DNA from: Burkholderiales bacterium
GTDB taxonomy: Bacteria > Pseudomonadota > Gammaproteobacteria > Burkholderiales > Burkholderiaceae_C
DNA: 39,918 bases
Assembly: GCA_019510465.1 (NCBI GenBank)
Contig: JAEKKH010000152.1
Coordinates: forward strand, 1-39,918
Direction: 5' to 3'
Shown here: one piece after another, positions 16,483 through 24,833 of the stretch
Numbering within the stretch: position 1 is the first letter of the stretch
Layout: the number at the start of each line of letters is the position of its first letter
Notes under the pieces: generated by a model
Databases searched by the model: none
What the model saw: only the letters and a program-made list of their open reading frames with translations
Told to the model about the DNA's origin: nothing
Position numbers and translations under genes: made by a program

Positions 16483-18501
16483 ATGTTCAACAAGATCCTG
16501 ATTGCCAATCGCGGTGAAATCGCGTGCCGCGTGGCGGCCACCGCGCGCCGCCTCGGCGTGAAGACGGTCGCCGTCTACTCGGATGCCGACGCCGATGGGC
16601 GCCATGTCGCCGCCTGCGACGAGGCCGTGCGCATCGGCGAGGCCGCGCCGCGCGACAGCTACCTGCGCTGGGAACGCATCATCGAGGCCGCCCGGGCCAC
16701 GGGCGCGCAGGCGGTGCATCCGGGCTACGGCTTCCTTTCGGAGAACGAGGACTTCGCGCAGGCCTGCGCCGACGCCGGCATCGCGTTCATCGGCCCGCCG
16801 CCCTCGGCGATCCGCGCGATGGGCCTGAAGGCCGAGTCCAAGCAGCTGATGGAGAAGGCCGGCGTGCGGCTCGTTCCCGGCTACCACGGCGCCGACCAGG
16901 ACCCCGCGCTGCTCAAGCATGAGGCCGACCGCATCGGCTACCCGGTGCTGATCAAGGCGAGCGCGGGCGGCGGCGGCAAGGGCATGCGCATCGTGGCCTC
17001 GGGCGACGAGTTCGCCGCCGCCCTGGCGTCCTGCAAGCGCGAGGCGATCAACAGCTTCGGCGACGACGCGGTGCTGGTCGAGCGCTACGTCCAGCGCCCG
17101 CGCCATATCGAGATCCAGGTGTTCTTCGACGGGCACGGCAACGGCGTCTACCTGTTCGAGCGCGACTGCTCGGTGCAGCGCCGCCACCAGAAGGTGCTCG
17201 AGGAGGCACCGGCGCCGGGCATGACGGCGGAGCGCCGCCGCGAGATGGGCGAGGCCGCCGTGGCCGCGGCGCGCGCCGTGAACTACGTCGGTGCCGGCAC
17301 GGTGGAGTTCATCGTGGAGCAGGACGGCCGCTTCTACTTCATGGAGATGAACACGCGCCTGCAGGTGGAGCATCCCGTGACGGAGGCGATCACCGGGCAC
17401 GACCTCGTCGAGTGGCAACTGCGCGTGGCCGGTGGGGAGCGATTGCCGGCGTTGCAGGACGAGCTGGAGATATGCGGCCATGCCATCGAGGCGCGCATCT
17501 GCGCCGAGAATCCGGATGCCAACTTCCTGCCCGCCACGGGCACGTTGTCGGTATTGAAGTGGCCCCCGCATGTCGAATTCCGGCGCAATGCGAACCTCGG
17601 AAGCCTCGGCCCCGCGGCCGTGCGCGTCGACACGGGCGTCGACGAGGGAGACGCCATCACGCCGTTCTACGACTCGATGATCGCGAAGCTGATCGTCTGG
17701 GGCCAGGATCGCGAGCAGGCACTGGCACGGCTGGACGCGGCGCTGGCCGGCACGCACATCGCGGGCCTCGTCAACAACGTGGCCTTCCTGCGCCGCACCG
17801 CGCGCACCGATTCCTTCGCCAAAGCGAACCTCGACACCGCGCTGATCGAGCGCGAGCGGGCCGCGCTCTTCGGCCAGGCGGGGTTGCCGCTGGACGTCGT
17901 CGCCGCCGGCGTCGCGGCGCGCGCGATCGCGCTGCAGGACACGACGGTCGGCGCCGACCCTTGGTCGCGCCGCGACGGCTGGCGCATGCATGGCGCCTCG
18001 GTGCGCCGCTTCGATCTCGAATGGCAAGGCGAATCGCTGCAGGCGCTGCTGGAATCGCGCCACGACGGCGGCGCGCTGCTGAAGGTCGGTGACGTCACCG
18101 TCGCCTTCGAATCGCGCGCGCTCGGCGACGATCGCTACGACGTCACCCTCGGCACCGGCGCCGATACGCGCCGCGTCGTGCTGAGCGTCTACCAGCTCGG
18201 CGAGCAGGTGAGCGTGTTCGCGGCCGCGGGCAGCGCGCAGGTGACCGTCGTCGACACGCTGTCGCACGCCGGCGAAGGCCACGCCGAGGCCGGGCGCCTC
18301 ACCGCGCCGATGCCCGGCAAGGTCATCGCGTACCTGGTCGGCAAGGGCGACGCCATCAAGACCGGACAGCCGCTGGCGGTTCTCGAAGCGATGAAAATGG
18401 AGCACACCATCGCCGCCCCGCGCGACGGCACCGTGGCCGAGCTGCTGTTCGCGCCGGGTGACCAGGTCAGCGAAGGCGGCGAACTGCTCACGTTGGAGTA
18501 A
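16483..18501 (+). CDS. mccA: Methylcrotonoyl-CoA carboxylase alpha subunit (biotin carboxylase + biotin carrier)
   Basis: 672 residues. It carboxylates its own biotin with ATP and bicarbonate, then passes CO2 to MccB. Domains: biotin carboxylase (about 1-445, with FNKILIANRGEIACRVAATA at the start, the ATP-grasp loop SAGGGGKGMR and EMNTRLQVEH), a middle linker domain, and a biotinyl domain at the C terminus with EAMKMEH. The biotinylated lysine is K638. All catalytic motifs are intact. Codon choice in ~17425-17660 is noticeably less GC-biased (several TTG, plus ATA, GTA, CGA and GGA) than in the rest of the gene. Pairing with mccB and HMG-CoA lyase makes methylcrotonoyl-CoA the likely substrate. 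Confidence 0.95.
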   Translation: MFNKILIANRGEIACRVAATARRLGVKTVAVYSDADADGRHVAACDEAVRIGEAAPRDSYLRWERIIEAARATGAQAVHPGYGFLSENEDFAQACADAGIAFIGPPPSAIRAMGLKAESKQLMEKAGVRLVPGYHGADQDPALLKHEADRIGYPVLIKASAGGGGKGMRIVASGDEFAAALASCKREAINSFGDDAVLVERYVQRPRHIEIQVFFDGHGNGVYLFERDCSVQRRHQKVLEEAPAPGMTAERRREMGEAAVAAARAVNYVGAGTVEFIVEQDGRFYFMEMNTRLQVEHPVTEAITGHDLVEWQLRVAGGERLPALQDELEICGHAIEARICAENPDANFLPATGTLSVLKWPPHVEFRRNANLGSLGPAAVRVDTGVDEGDAITPFYDSMIAKLIVWGQDREQALARLDAALAGTHIAGLVNNVAFLRRTARTDSFAKANLDTALIERERAALFGQAGLPLDVVAAGVAARAIALQDTTVGADPWSRRDGWRMHGASVRRFDLEWQGESLQALLESRHDGGALLKVGDVTVAFESRALGDDRYDVTLGTGADTRRVVLSVYQLGEQVSVFAAAGSAQVTVVDTLSHAGEGHAEAGRLTAPMPGKVIAYLVGKGDAIKTGQPLAVLEAMKMEHTIAAPRDGTVAELLFAPGDQVSEGGELLTLE

Positions 18502-18504
18502 GTC

Positions 18505-19434
18505 ATGGCGTCATTGCCCGAATTCGTGAAGATCGTGGATGTGGGGCCGCGCGACGGCCTGCAGAACGAGAAGAACCATGTCCCGGCCGCCGACAAGATC
18601 GTGCTGGTCGGCATGCTGCAGGACGCGGGACTGCGCGAGATCGAAGTCACCAGCTTCGTCAGCCCGAAGTGGGTGCCGCAGATGGCCGACGCGCTCGACG
18701 TCATGGCCGGCATCACCCGCAAGCCGGGCGTGCGCTACTCGGTGCTCACGCCCAACATGAAGGGCTGGGAGGCCGCGCTGGCGACCAGGCCGGACGAGAT
18801 CGTCGTGTTCGGCGCGGCCAGCGAGGCCTTCAGCCAGAAGAACATCAACTGCTCGATCGCCGAGTCGATCGACCGCTTCGCGCCTGTCGTGGCCGCGGCC
18901 AGGGCGGCCGGCGTGAAGGTGCGCGCCGCGATCTCGTGCGCGGTGGGCTGCCCGTACGAGGGCGAGGTCGCGCCCGCGCGCGTGGGCATGGTCGCGCGCA
19001 TGATGCGCGCGATCGGCGTCGACCACGTCGGCGTGGCCGACACCATCGGGGTGGGCACGCCGCTGAAGGTGCGCGCCGCGATGGAGGCCGCGCTGGAGCA
19101 CTTCCCGCTCGCGGAGACCAGCGGCCACTTCCACGACACCTACGGCCAGGCGCTCTCGAACATCCACGAGTGCCTGCAGATGGGCATCGCCACGTTCGAC
19201 ACCAGCGTCTCCGGCCTCGGCGGCTGCCCCTACGCGAAGGGCGCGACCGGCAACGTCGCCACCGAGGACGTCGTCTACCTGCTGCACGGCCTGGGCATCC
19301 GGACCGGCATCGACCTCGACAAGCTGGTCGACGCCGGCGCCTTCATCTCCCGGCAGATCGGCAAGTCCAACGGCTCGCGCGTGGCGCGGGCGCTGCTGGC
19401 CAGGCGCGCGGATTCCACGGCGGGGTGCGCATGA
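18505..19434 (+). CDS. Hydroxymethylglutaryl-CoA lyase
   Basis: 309 residues, a TIM-barrel lyase that splits HMG-CoA into acetyl-CoA and acetoacetate, the last step of leucine degradation (called liuE, hmgL or mvaB in different genomes). Motifs: VDVGPRDGLQNEKN near the N terminus (metal and catalytic Asp/Arg), GHFHDTYGQALSN (metal-binding HxH-type) and the signature SVSGLGGCPYAKGATGNVAT, holding the catalytic cysteine. Its ATG lies 3 bases after the mccA stop, and its TGA overlaps the ATG of the next gene as ATGA, so the three are translationally coupled. Confidence 0.95.
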   Translation: MASLPEFVKIVDVGPRDGLQNEKNHVPAADKIVLVGMLQDAGLREIEVTSFVSPKWVPQMADALDVMAGITRKPGVRYSVLTPNMKGWEAALATRPDEIVVFGAASEAFSQKNINCSIAESIDRFAPVVAAARAAGVKVRAAISCAVGCPYEGEVAPARVGMVARMMRAIGVDHVGVADTIGVGTPLKVRAAMEAALEHFPLAETSGHFHDTYGQALSNIHECLQMGIATFDTSVSGLGGCPYAKGATGNVATEDVVYLLHGLGIRTGIDLDKLVDAGAFISRQIGKSNGSRVARALLARRADSTAGCA

Positions 19435-19925
19435 TCGATGCGACCGATCGACCGGAAGGCTTCCTGCGCGTCTCGCAGGAACTCGTGCGGCTGGGGCATC
19501 CGCACGCGCCGACCTACCTCGACATCGCCGCGCGCACCTCGCAGGAGGCGGCGGATGCGCTGGGCGTGGCCGTCGGCCAGATCGCCAAGAGCGTGGTGTT
19601 CCGCCGCAAGTCCGACGAGGTCGCGATCCTGGTCGTGGCCTCGGGCGACCGCCGCGTCGACGAGAAGAAGGTGGCGCAGATCGTGGGGCCCATCGGCCGT
19701 GCCGATGCGCAGTACGTGAAGGCCAAGACGGGTTTCACGATCGGCGGCGTGTCGCCGCTCGCGCACGCGACCCCGGTGGTGACGCTGATCGACCGCGAGC
19801 TGTTCCGCTTCGACCGCGTGTGGGCCGCGGCGGGCCATCCGCACGGCGTGTTCCCGATGACGCCGGCCGAGCTCGAGAAGCTCACCGGCGCCCCCGTGCA
19901 CGACGTCGTGCAGGTGCCGGCGTGA
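19431..19925 (+). CDS. YbaK/EbsC family (aminoacyl-tRNA deacylase-like) protein
   Basis: 164 residues of the YbaK/ProX editing-domain fold, whose members hydrolyse mischarged tRNAs such as Cys- or Ala-tRNA(Pro). Visible marks: GQIAKSVVFRRK with the conserved catalytic-site lysine K53, VDEKKVAQIVG, VKAKTGFTIGGVSPLAH with the GxxP loop, and DRVWAAAGHPHGVFPMTP near the end. Start: the ATG at 19431 overlaps the stop of the HMG-CoA lyase gene by 4 bases (ATGA). This is the freestanding form. The link to leucine catabolism is positional only. Confidence 0.9.
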   Translation: MIDATDRPEGFLRVSQELVRLGHPHAPTYLDIAARTSQEAADALGVAVGQIAKSVVFRRKSDEVAILVVASGDRRVDEKKVAQIVGPIGRADAQYVKAKTGFTIGGVSPLAHATPVVTLIDRELFRFDRVWAAAGHPHGVFPMTPAELEKLTGAPVHDVVQVPA

Positions 19926-19960
19926 AAGGCGGTATGGCGTTTCCATCGAGCCAGGCGCGG

Positions 19961-20140
19961 GACGAGCGCCGGACCGCCCCAAGCCGGCCCGCGGTCCCCT
20001 CGGGGGACGGAGCGCCGTACCCGGCGCGGGAGGGGTCGTCGGGTTCGCGGGACGAGCGCCGGGCCGCCCCAAGCCGGCCCGCGGTCCCCTCGGGGGACGG
20101 AGCGCCGTACCCGGCGCGGGAGGGGTCGTCTGGTTCGCGG
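19961..20140. repeat. Two 90-bp tandem repeats between the YbaK-like and DUF1289 genes
   Basis: Unit 1 is 19961-20050 and unit 2 is 20051-20140; they differ at only two bases. Each holds the inverted repeat GTCCCC-TCG-GGGGAC and the arms CGCCG/CGGCG. Because 90 is a multiple of 3, a frame stays open across both: an ATG at 19934 would give a 73-residue product with a 30-residue repeat containing PSRPAVPSGDGAPYPAREG, its stop (20153-20155) overlapping the DUF1289 start. I favour a REP-like hairpin element over a gene, since the product is low-complexity and there is no ribosome site. Confidence 0.9.
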
Positions 20141-20151
20141 GAGGGGCGCAC

Positions 20152-20394
20152 ATGACCCGGGACGGCATCGAGCGCGCGCCCGACAGCGCGTACTTCGTCG
20201 CCCGTCTTGCCGAGATCGGCGATGCGGGTCCGGTGCCGTCGCCGTGCGTCAACATCTGCAAGATCGATCCGTACACCGGCACCTGCCATGGCTGCCGCCG
20301 CACGCTCGACGAGATCGCGGCATGGAGCGCGCTCGCCGATGCGGACAAGCGCTGGGTCTGGCAACAGCTGCCTGGCCGCGAGCCACCCATCTAG
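20152..20394 (+). CDS. DUF1289 domain-containing small protein
   Basis: 80 residues. The DUF1289 core is PSPCVNICKIDPYTGTCHGC with four cysteines (C32, C36, C45, C48) that probably bind a metal, followed by RRTLDEIAAW and the tail DKRWVWQQLP. The family's role is not known; its cysteine pattern suggests a small zinc or Fe-S protein. It starts at 20152, just after the 90-bp tandem repeat. Its TAG stop overlaps the AGGAGG of the next gene, so the two are likely coupled. Confidence 0.9.
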   Translation: MTRDGIERAPDSAYFVARLAEIGDAGPVPSPCVNICKIDPYTGTCHGCRRTLDEIAAWSALADADKRWVWQQLPGREPPI

Positions 20395-20404
20395 GAGGAC
20401 CGGC

Positions 20405-20998
20405 ATGCAGCGCGTCGTCTTCGACTTCGACATCGTCTCGCCCTACGCCTATCTGGCCTTCGAGCGCCTGCCGTCCGCGCTCGAGGGCGTGTCGCACCAC
20501 GTGGAGTACCGCCCGCTGCTGTTCGCCGGCCTGCTCAAGCACTGGGGCAACACCGCGCCGGTGGCCGTCGCCCCGAAGAAGGCCTGGCTGTTCCGCCAGT
20601 GCGCATGGATCGCGCAGCAGGAAGGCATCGTGTTCCGCCCGCCGACGCCGCATCCGTTCAACCCGCTCGCGCTGCTGCGCCTGCTGGTGGCCAGCACGCC
20701 GGCCGGCGGCCAGCCGAACCGGCGCGCGGTCGAACTCGCGTTCCGCCACGTGTGGGCGCGCGACGGCGGCGACCCGAACGAGGCGGCTGCGCTGCAGGCC
20801 GTCACCGCGGCCATCGCGCCGGTGCGCGATCCGGCCGGTGCGCAGGTGAAGGAAGAGCTCCAGGCGCGCACCGCCGACGCCGCCGCGGCAGGCGTGTTCG
20901 GCGTGCCCAGCTTCCGTCTCGACGACGGCCAGCTGTTCTGGGGGACGGACTCGATGGCGATGCTGGCCGGCGCCCTGCGCGCGAGGCAGGGCGGCTGA
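20405..20998 (+). CDS. 2-hydroxychromene-2-carboxylate isomerase family (DsbA-like GST kappa) protein
   Basis: 197 residues of the thioredoxin-like HCCA-isomerase/GST-kappa group. It opens VVFDFDIVSPYAYLAFERLP (the Ser in SPYAY takes the place of the DsbA cysteine and is the expected glutathione-contacting residue), has the helical insert PHPFNPLALLRLL, and ends with GVFGVPSF, the cis-proline loop, and FWGTDSM. The start at 20405 is fixed by AGGAGG at 20393-20398. The named reaction belongs to naphthalene degradation, but no such pathway is visible here, so the substrate is probably another glutathione adduct. It is the last gene of the leucine cluster on this strand. Confidence 0.9.
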   Translation: MQRVVFDFDIVSPYAYLAFERLPSALEGVSHHVEYRPLLFAGLLKHWGNTAPVAVAPKKAWLFRQCAWIAQQEGIVFRPPTPHPFNPLALLRLLVASTPAGGQPNRRAVELAFRHVWARDGGDPNEAAALQAVTAAIAPVRDPAGAQVKEELQARTADAAAAGVFGVPSFRLDDGQLFWGTDSMAMLAGALRARQGG

Positions 20999-21220
20999 CA
21001 CGCGCCGGCACCGGGCGCCGGGCGAGCGGTTGCGCGGCCGGTGTTTACCCGCGCGTGCTCCGATTTTCCACAATGAGGAACGCCGCATCCGCGTTTCCCC
21101 TCGGGTTGTAAGTTTCGAATAAGTCTCGCGTCAGACCTCAGTCAGAGGGGGGTCCCACGATGCGCAGCAGGCACCTCCTGTCGAGGACGGTGGCCGCCAT
21201 CGACTACAGGAGACAACCCC

Positions 21221-22930
21221 ATGGCAATCAGCAGCGCGGCCGGCAGGCCGGCGAGCACCGCGGCGAAGCCGATGACGGGCGAGGAAAAGAAGGTCATCTT
21301 CGCCTCGTCCCTCGGCACCGTGTTCGAGTGGTACGACTTCTACCTCTACGGATCGCTCGCTGCCATCATCGGCAAGCAGTTCTTCTCCGGGCTCGACCCG
21401 TCCGCCGCGTTCATCGCGTCGCTGCTGGCGTTCGCCGCGGGCTTCTTCGTGCGGCCGTTCGGCGCACTCGTGTTCGGCCGGCTCGGCGACATGATCGGCC
21501 GCAAGTACACCTTCCTGGTCACCATCCTGATCATGGGCCTGTCGACGTTCATCGTCGGCGTGCTGCCCAGCTACGCCTCGATCGGCGTCGCCGCCCCGAT
21601 CATCCTGATCGCCCTGCGCATGCTGCAGGGCCTGGCCCTCGGCGGCGAGTATGGCGGTGCCGCGACCTACGTGGCCGAGCACTCGCCGCGCGGCAAGCGC
21701 GGCGCGTACACGTCATGGATCCAGACCACGGCCACGCTGGGCCTGTTCCTGTCGCTGCTGGTCATCATCGGCGTGAAGTCCGCGCTGGGCGACGCCGCCT
21801 TCAACGACTATGGCTGGCGCATCCCGTTCATCGTCTCGATCCTCCTGCTGGGTGTCAGCGTGTGGATCCGGCTGTCGATGAACGAGTCGCCCGCCTTCAA
21901 GAAGATGAAGGAAGAGGGCAAGACGTCCAAGGCGCCGCTGACCGAGTCGTTCACCAGGTGGGGCAACCTGAAGATCGTGCTGCTGGCGCTGTTCGGCCTG
22001 GTGGCCGGCCAGGGCGTGGTCTGGTACACGGGCCAGTTCTACGCGCTGTTCTTCCTGACCAGCTCGCTGAAGGTCGACGCCACCACCGCGCAGTACATGA
22101 TCGCCGCCGCGCTGGTGCTCGGCACGCCGTTCTTCATCATCTTCGGCACGCTGTCGGACAAGATCGGCCGCAAGCCCATCATCCTGGCCGGCATGGTGCT
22201 CGCCTGCGCGACCTACTTCCCGATCTTCCACGCCATCGCCGGCGCCGCGAACCCCGAACTGGCCGCGGCCCAGGCCAACGCGCAGATCACGGTCAAGGCC
22301 GACCCGGCCACCTGCTCGTTCCAGGGCAGCCCGGTGGCCCGCGAGGTGGACTTCACGTCGCCGTGCGACATCGCCAAGCGCGCGCTGACGGCCAACTCCG
22401 CCAGCTACGCCAACGAGGCGCTGCCGGCCGGCTCGCCGACGGTGGTCACCGTCGGCGACAAGACGCTGACGCCGCCCACCGGCTCCCTGGCGGCCGGCGG
22501 CTACAAGTTCGACGACGCCTCCGGCAAGGAGATCGCCGCGTTCAAGAAGGACGTGGCCGGCACCCTCAAGGCCGCCGGCTACCCGGCCAAGGCCAAGCCC
22601 ATCGAGGCCTTCAGCGGCCAGTGGTTCACTGTGGTCGGCCTGCTGTGGATCCTGATGATCTACGTGACGATGGTCTACGGCCCGATCGCCGCGATGCTGG
22701 TCGAGCTGTTCCCCACCCGCATCCGCTACACCTCGATGAGCCTGCCTTACCACATCGGCAACGGCTGGTTCGGCGGCCTGCTGCCCTCGGTGACCTTCGC
22801 CATGGTCGCCCAGAACGGCAACATGTTCTACGGCCTGTGGTATCCGTTCTGGATCGCCGCCGTCTGCTTCGTGGTCGGACTGCTGTTCGTCAAGGAGACG
22901 AAGGACGTGGACATCTACGCACGCGACTGA
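21221..22930 (+). CDS. MFS transporter, metabolite:H+ symporter type, with large extra-membrane insert
   Basis: 569 residues, longer than the usual ~430. Major-facilitator marks: FEWYDFYLYGSLAAIIGKQF at TM1, RLGDMIGRKYTF (the A-like loop motif), and GGEYGGAATYVAEHSPRGKR, typical of the metabolite:H+ symporter (ProP/KgtP/ShiA-like) subfamily. An insert of about 125 residues (about 342-466) sits between later membrane segments, is hydrophilic, and carries two cysteines (in ATCSFQ and SPCDIA); its position suggests it faces the periplasm. The start follows AGGAG at 21208-21212, and the 222-bp upstream gap has an AT-rich patch around 21105-21125 that may hold the promoter. The substrate is probably a small organic acid or zwitterion. 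Monocistronic, with its own terminator. Confidence 0.9.
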   Translation: MAISSAAGRPASTAAKPMTGEEKKVIFASSLGTVFEWYDFYLYGSLAAIIGKQFFSGLDPSAAFIASLLAFAAGFFVRPFGALVFGRLGDMIGRKYTFLVTILIMGLSTFIVGVLPSYASIGVAAPIILIALRMLQGLALGGEYGGAATYVAEHSPRGKRGAYTSWIQTTATLGLFLSLLVIIGVKSALGDAAFNDYGWRIPFIVSILLLGVSVWIRLSMNESPAFKKMKEEGKTSKAPLTESFTRWGNLKIVLLALFGLVAGQGVVWYTGQFYALFFLTSSLKVDATTAQYMIAAALVLGTPFFIIFGTLSDKIGRKPIILAGMVLACATYFPIFHAIAGAANPELAAAQANAQITVKADPATCSFQGSPVAREVDFTSPCDIAKRALTANSASYANEALPAGSPTVVTVGDKTLTPPTGSLAAGGYKFDDASGKEIAAFKKDVAGTLKAAGYPAKAKPIEAFSGQWFTVVGLLWILMIYVTMVYGPIAAMLVELFPTRIRYTSMSLPYHIGNGWFGGLLPSVTFAMVAQNGNMFYGLWYPFWIAAVCFVVGLLFVKETKDVDIYARD

Positions 22931-22950
22931 GCTCACCGAAGCACTCACCG

Positions 22951-22976
22951 AAATGGGCCCCGCGCGGGCCCATTTT
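22951..22976 (+). terminator. Rho-independent terminator after the MFS gene
   Basis: AAATGGGCCC (22951-22960) pairs perfectly with GGGCCCATTT (22966-22975) around a 5-nt loop and runs into TTTT. It is the clearest intrinsic terminator in the window. The remaining ~215 bases to the next start show no gene. Confidence 0.9.
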
Positions 22977-23191
22977 CATTCGTGCAATTGCACTCGGGCA
23001 TCAATTCGCGGCGCTTTGACGGGACTCAGGCACGGCGGCGCCGGCGAGTGCAAAATGGGTCGTCACCGCGGCGGCAAAGACCGCGGGACCCTCGCGCGGC
23101 GCGCTGCCGGGCGGTCGGCGGGGCCGGGCATGCGCCGCGGCCTCCGGTGGACGGGGCGGCCGGCGACGGCCCCGGTGGCGGGTGGGCAGCA

Positions 23192-24799
23192 ATGACGGAT
23201 CAGGAACTCGACGACGAACTTCGCTCGCTCGACCATGTGGCCGAGGAGCGCGGCGCCGCGGCGCTGGACACCATTCGCGCCGCGGTCCAGCGCATGCGCG
23301 ACGACGGCGACTTCAACCGGCTGATGTGGGCGCTGCCGCCGCTGGCGCGGTCGTACGCGCTGTGCGAGAAGTTCGAGGAGGCCGAGGCCGCGGCCAACGA
23401 GGCGCTGGCGCACTTTCGCGTCAACGGTTCGGTGCGCGGCCAGGCGCTCGCGCTCAACGCGCTGGGCGTGGTGGCCGTGCGGCGCGGCGTGCCGTCGCGC
23501 GCGCTCGAGGTGGCCGGCGAGGCCGTGGTGCTCGCGCGCGCCGCCGAGGATCCCGTCCTGCAGGTGCGCATCGCCAACACGCTGGGCATCGTCCTCAACG
23601 ACATCGGCCGGCTCACCGAGGCCGTGCAGATCTTCGAGGAAGGCCTGCGCGCGGCGCGCGGCTTCCAGGGCGAGGCGGTCGTGCTGCGCCTGCGTTCGAA
23701 CCTGTCGCTGGCGCTCGGCCGCTGGGCGCTCAAGGAGCACGACGAGCGCGTGCCCGAGGCGATCTGGCGACCGCGCGCCGAGCGCGCGATCGAGCTGATG
23801 CGCCCGACGCTGCAGACGTGGCGCGAGCAGCAGAAGTGGAACGAGATCTGCAACGCGCTCGACCACCTGGCCGTGTCGCACATCGTGCTGGGCGACCTCG
23901 CGGCGGCGCATGCGTCGCTGGATGAAGCCGAGTCGCTGATGGACGAGTCCGCGGCGCACTCGATGGTGTTCTTCAGCTGCGCCCGCGCCCGCGCCCACCT
24001 GCATGCCGGCGAGCCGCAGCTCGCGCTGCAGGCGCTCGAGCGCGGGCACGCGGCGGCCGACAGCCGCGGCGGCCACATGCACATGGACGAGCTGTTCCGG
24101 CTGAAGTCGCTGGCGCACGAGGCGCGCGGGCAATGGCAGGACGCCTACTTCGCGCACAAGCGCTTCCATGAGCTGCGCGCGCGCCTGGTGCTCGATCGCG
24201 CCGAGCAGCAGGCCTCGGCGCTCGCGGTGGCGCTCAACACCGAGCGCGCGCTGCGCCAGGTGACCGAGGAGCGCGACCGCGCCGAGCGCGCGCACCGCGA
24301 GGCGCGCAACGACCAGCTCACCGGCCTGGCCAACCGGCGCCGCTTCGACGAGTTCCTGGCCGGCGTGCTCCCGCGCGCCAGCGTCGAGCATCCGGTCTCG
24401 CTGGTGCTGGTCGACCTGGATCACTTCAAGTCGATCAACGACCGCTACCGCCACCTGGCCGGCGACGCCGCCCTGCGCTGGGTCGCGAAGCACCTGCAGG
24501 CCCAATGCCGCCAGACCGATCTGCCCGCGCGCCTGGGCGGCGACGAGTTCGCGCTGGTGCTGTCCGCGCCGCTGGCCGTTGCGCACCAGGTGTGCACGCG
24601 CCTGCGCGTCGCGGTCGGGCAGCGGGCCGCCGACTTGCCCGCGGATGTCACGATCCGCCTGAGCGCCGGCATCGCGGAGGCCAGCGCGCCCTGCGACGCC
24701 GTGCACCTGTTCAAGCGCGCCGACGAAGCGCTCTTCGCGGCCAAGGCCGCGGGGCGCGACGCCGTGCGCGACGACCATCCGGACCCCCGCTGCGAATGA
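23192..24799 (+). CDS. Diguanylate cyclase with N-terminal TPR-like helical repeats
   Basis: 535 residues, cytosolic, no signal or membrane segment. Residues ~20-345 are alpha-helical repeats of TPR type (for example the [20 protein letters not shown] unit and [20 protein letters not shown]). A coiled-coil-like stretch (about 345-375, rich in E/R/A) leads into a GGDEF domain (about 375-530) with [29 protein letters not shown] and an intact GGDEF at 449-453. The RxxD inhibitory site is present (R440, D443), so product inhibition by c-di-GMP is expected. The TPR part probably senses a protein partner. It lies 34 bases before the ribonucleotide reductase gene on the same strand. Confidence 0.92.
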   Translation: MTDQELDDELRSLDHVAEERGAAALDTIRAAVQRMRDDGDFNRLMWALPPLARSYALCEKFEEAEAAANEALAHFRVNGSVRGQALALNALGVVAVRRGVPSRALEVAGEAVVLARAAEDPVLQVRIANTLGIVLNDIGRLTEAVQIFEEGLRAARGFQGEAVVLRLRSNLSLALGRWALKEHDERVPEAIWRPRAERAIELMRPTLQTWREQQKWNEICNALDHLAVSHIVLGDLAAAHASLDEAESLMDESAAHSMVFFSCARARAHLHAGEPQLALQALERGHAAADSRGGHMHMDELFRLKSLAHEARGQWQDAYFAHKRFHELRARLVLDRAEQQASALAVALNTERALRQVTEERDRAERAHREARNDQLTGLANRRRFDEFLAGVLPRASVEHPVSLVLVDLDHFKSINDRYRHLAGDAALRWVAKHLQAQCRQTDLPARLGGDEFALVLSAPLAVAHQVCTRLRVAVGQRAADLPADVTIRLSAGIAEASAPCDAVHLFKRADEALFAAKAAGRDAVRDDHPDPRCE

Positions 24800-24833
24800 C
24801 CCGCGGGCGTTCCCCACACCTGGATTCCCATCG

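Noticed and set aside
24800-24833. Cobalamin riboswitch before nrdJ
   Set aside because: Only 34 bases lie between the genes, far too short for the riboswitch.
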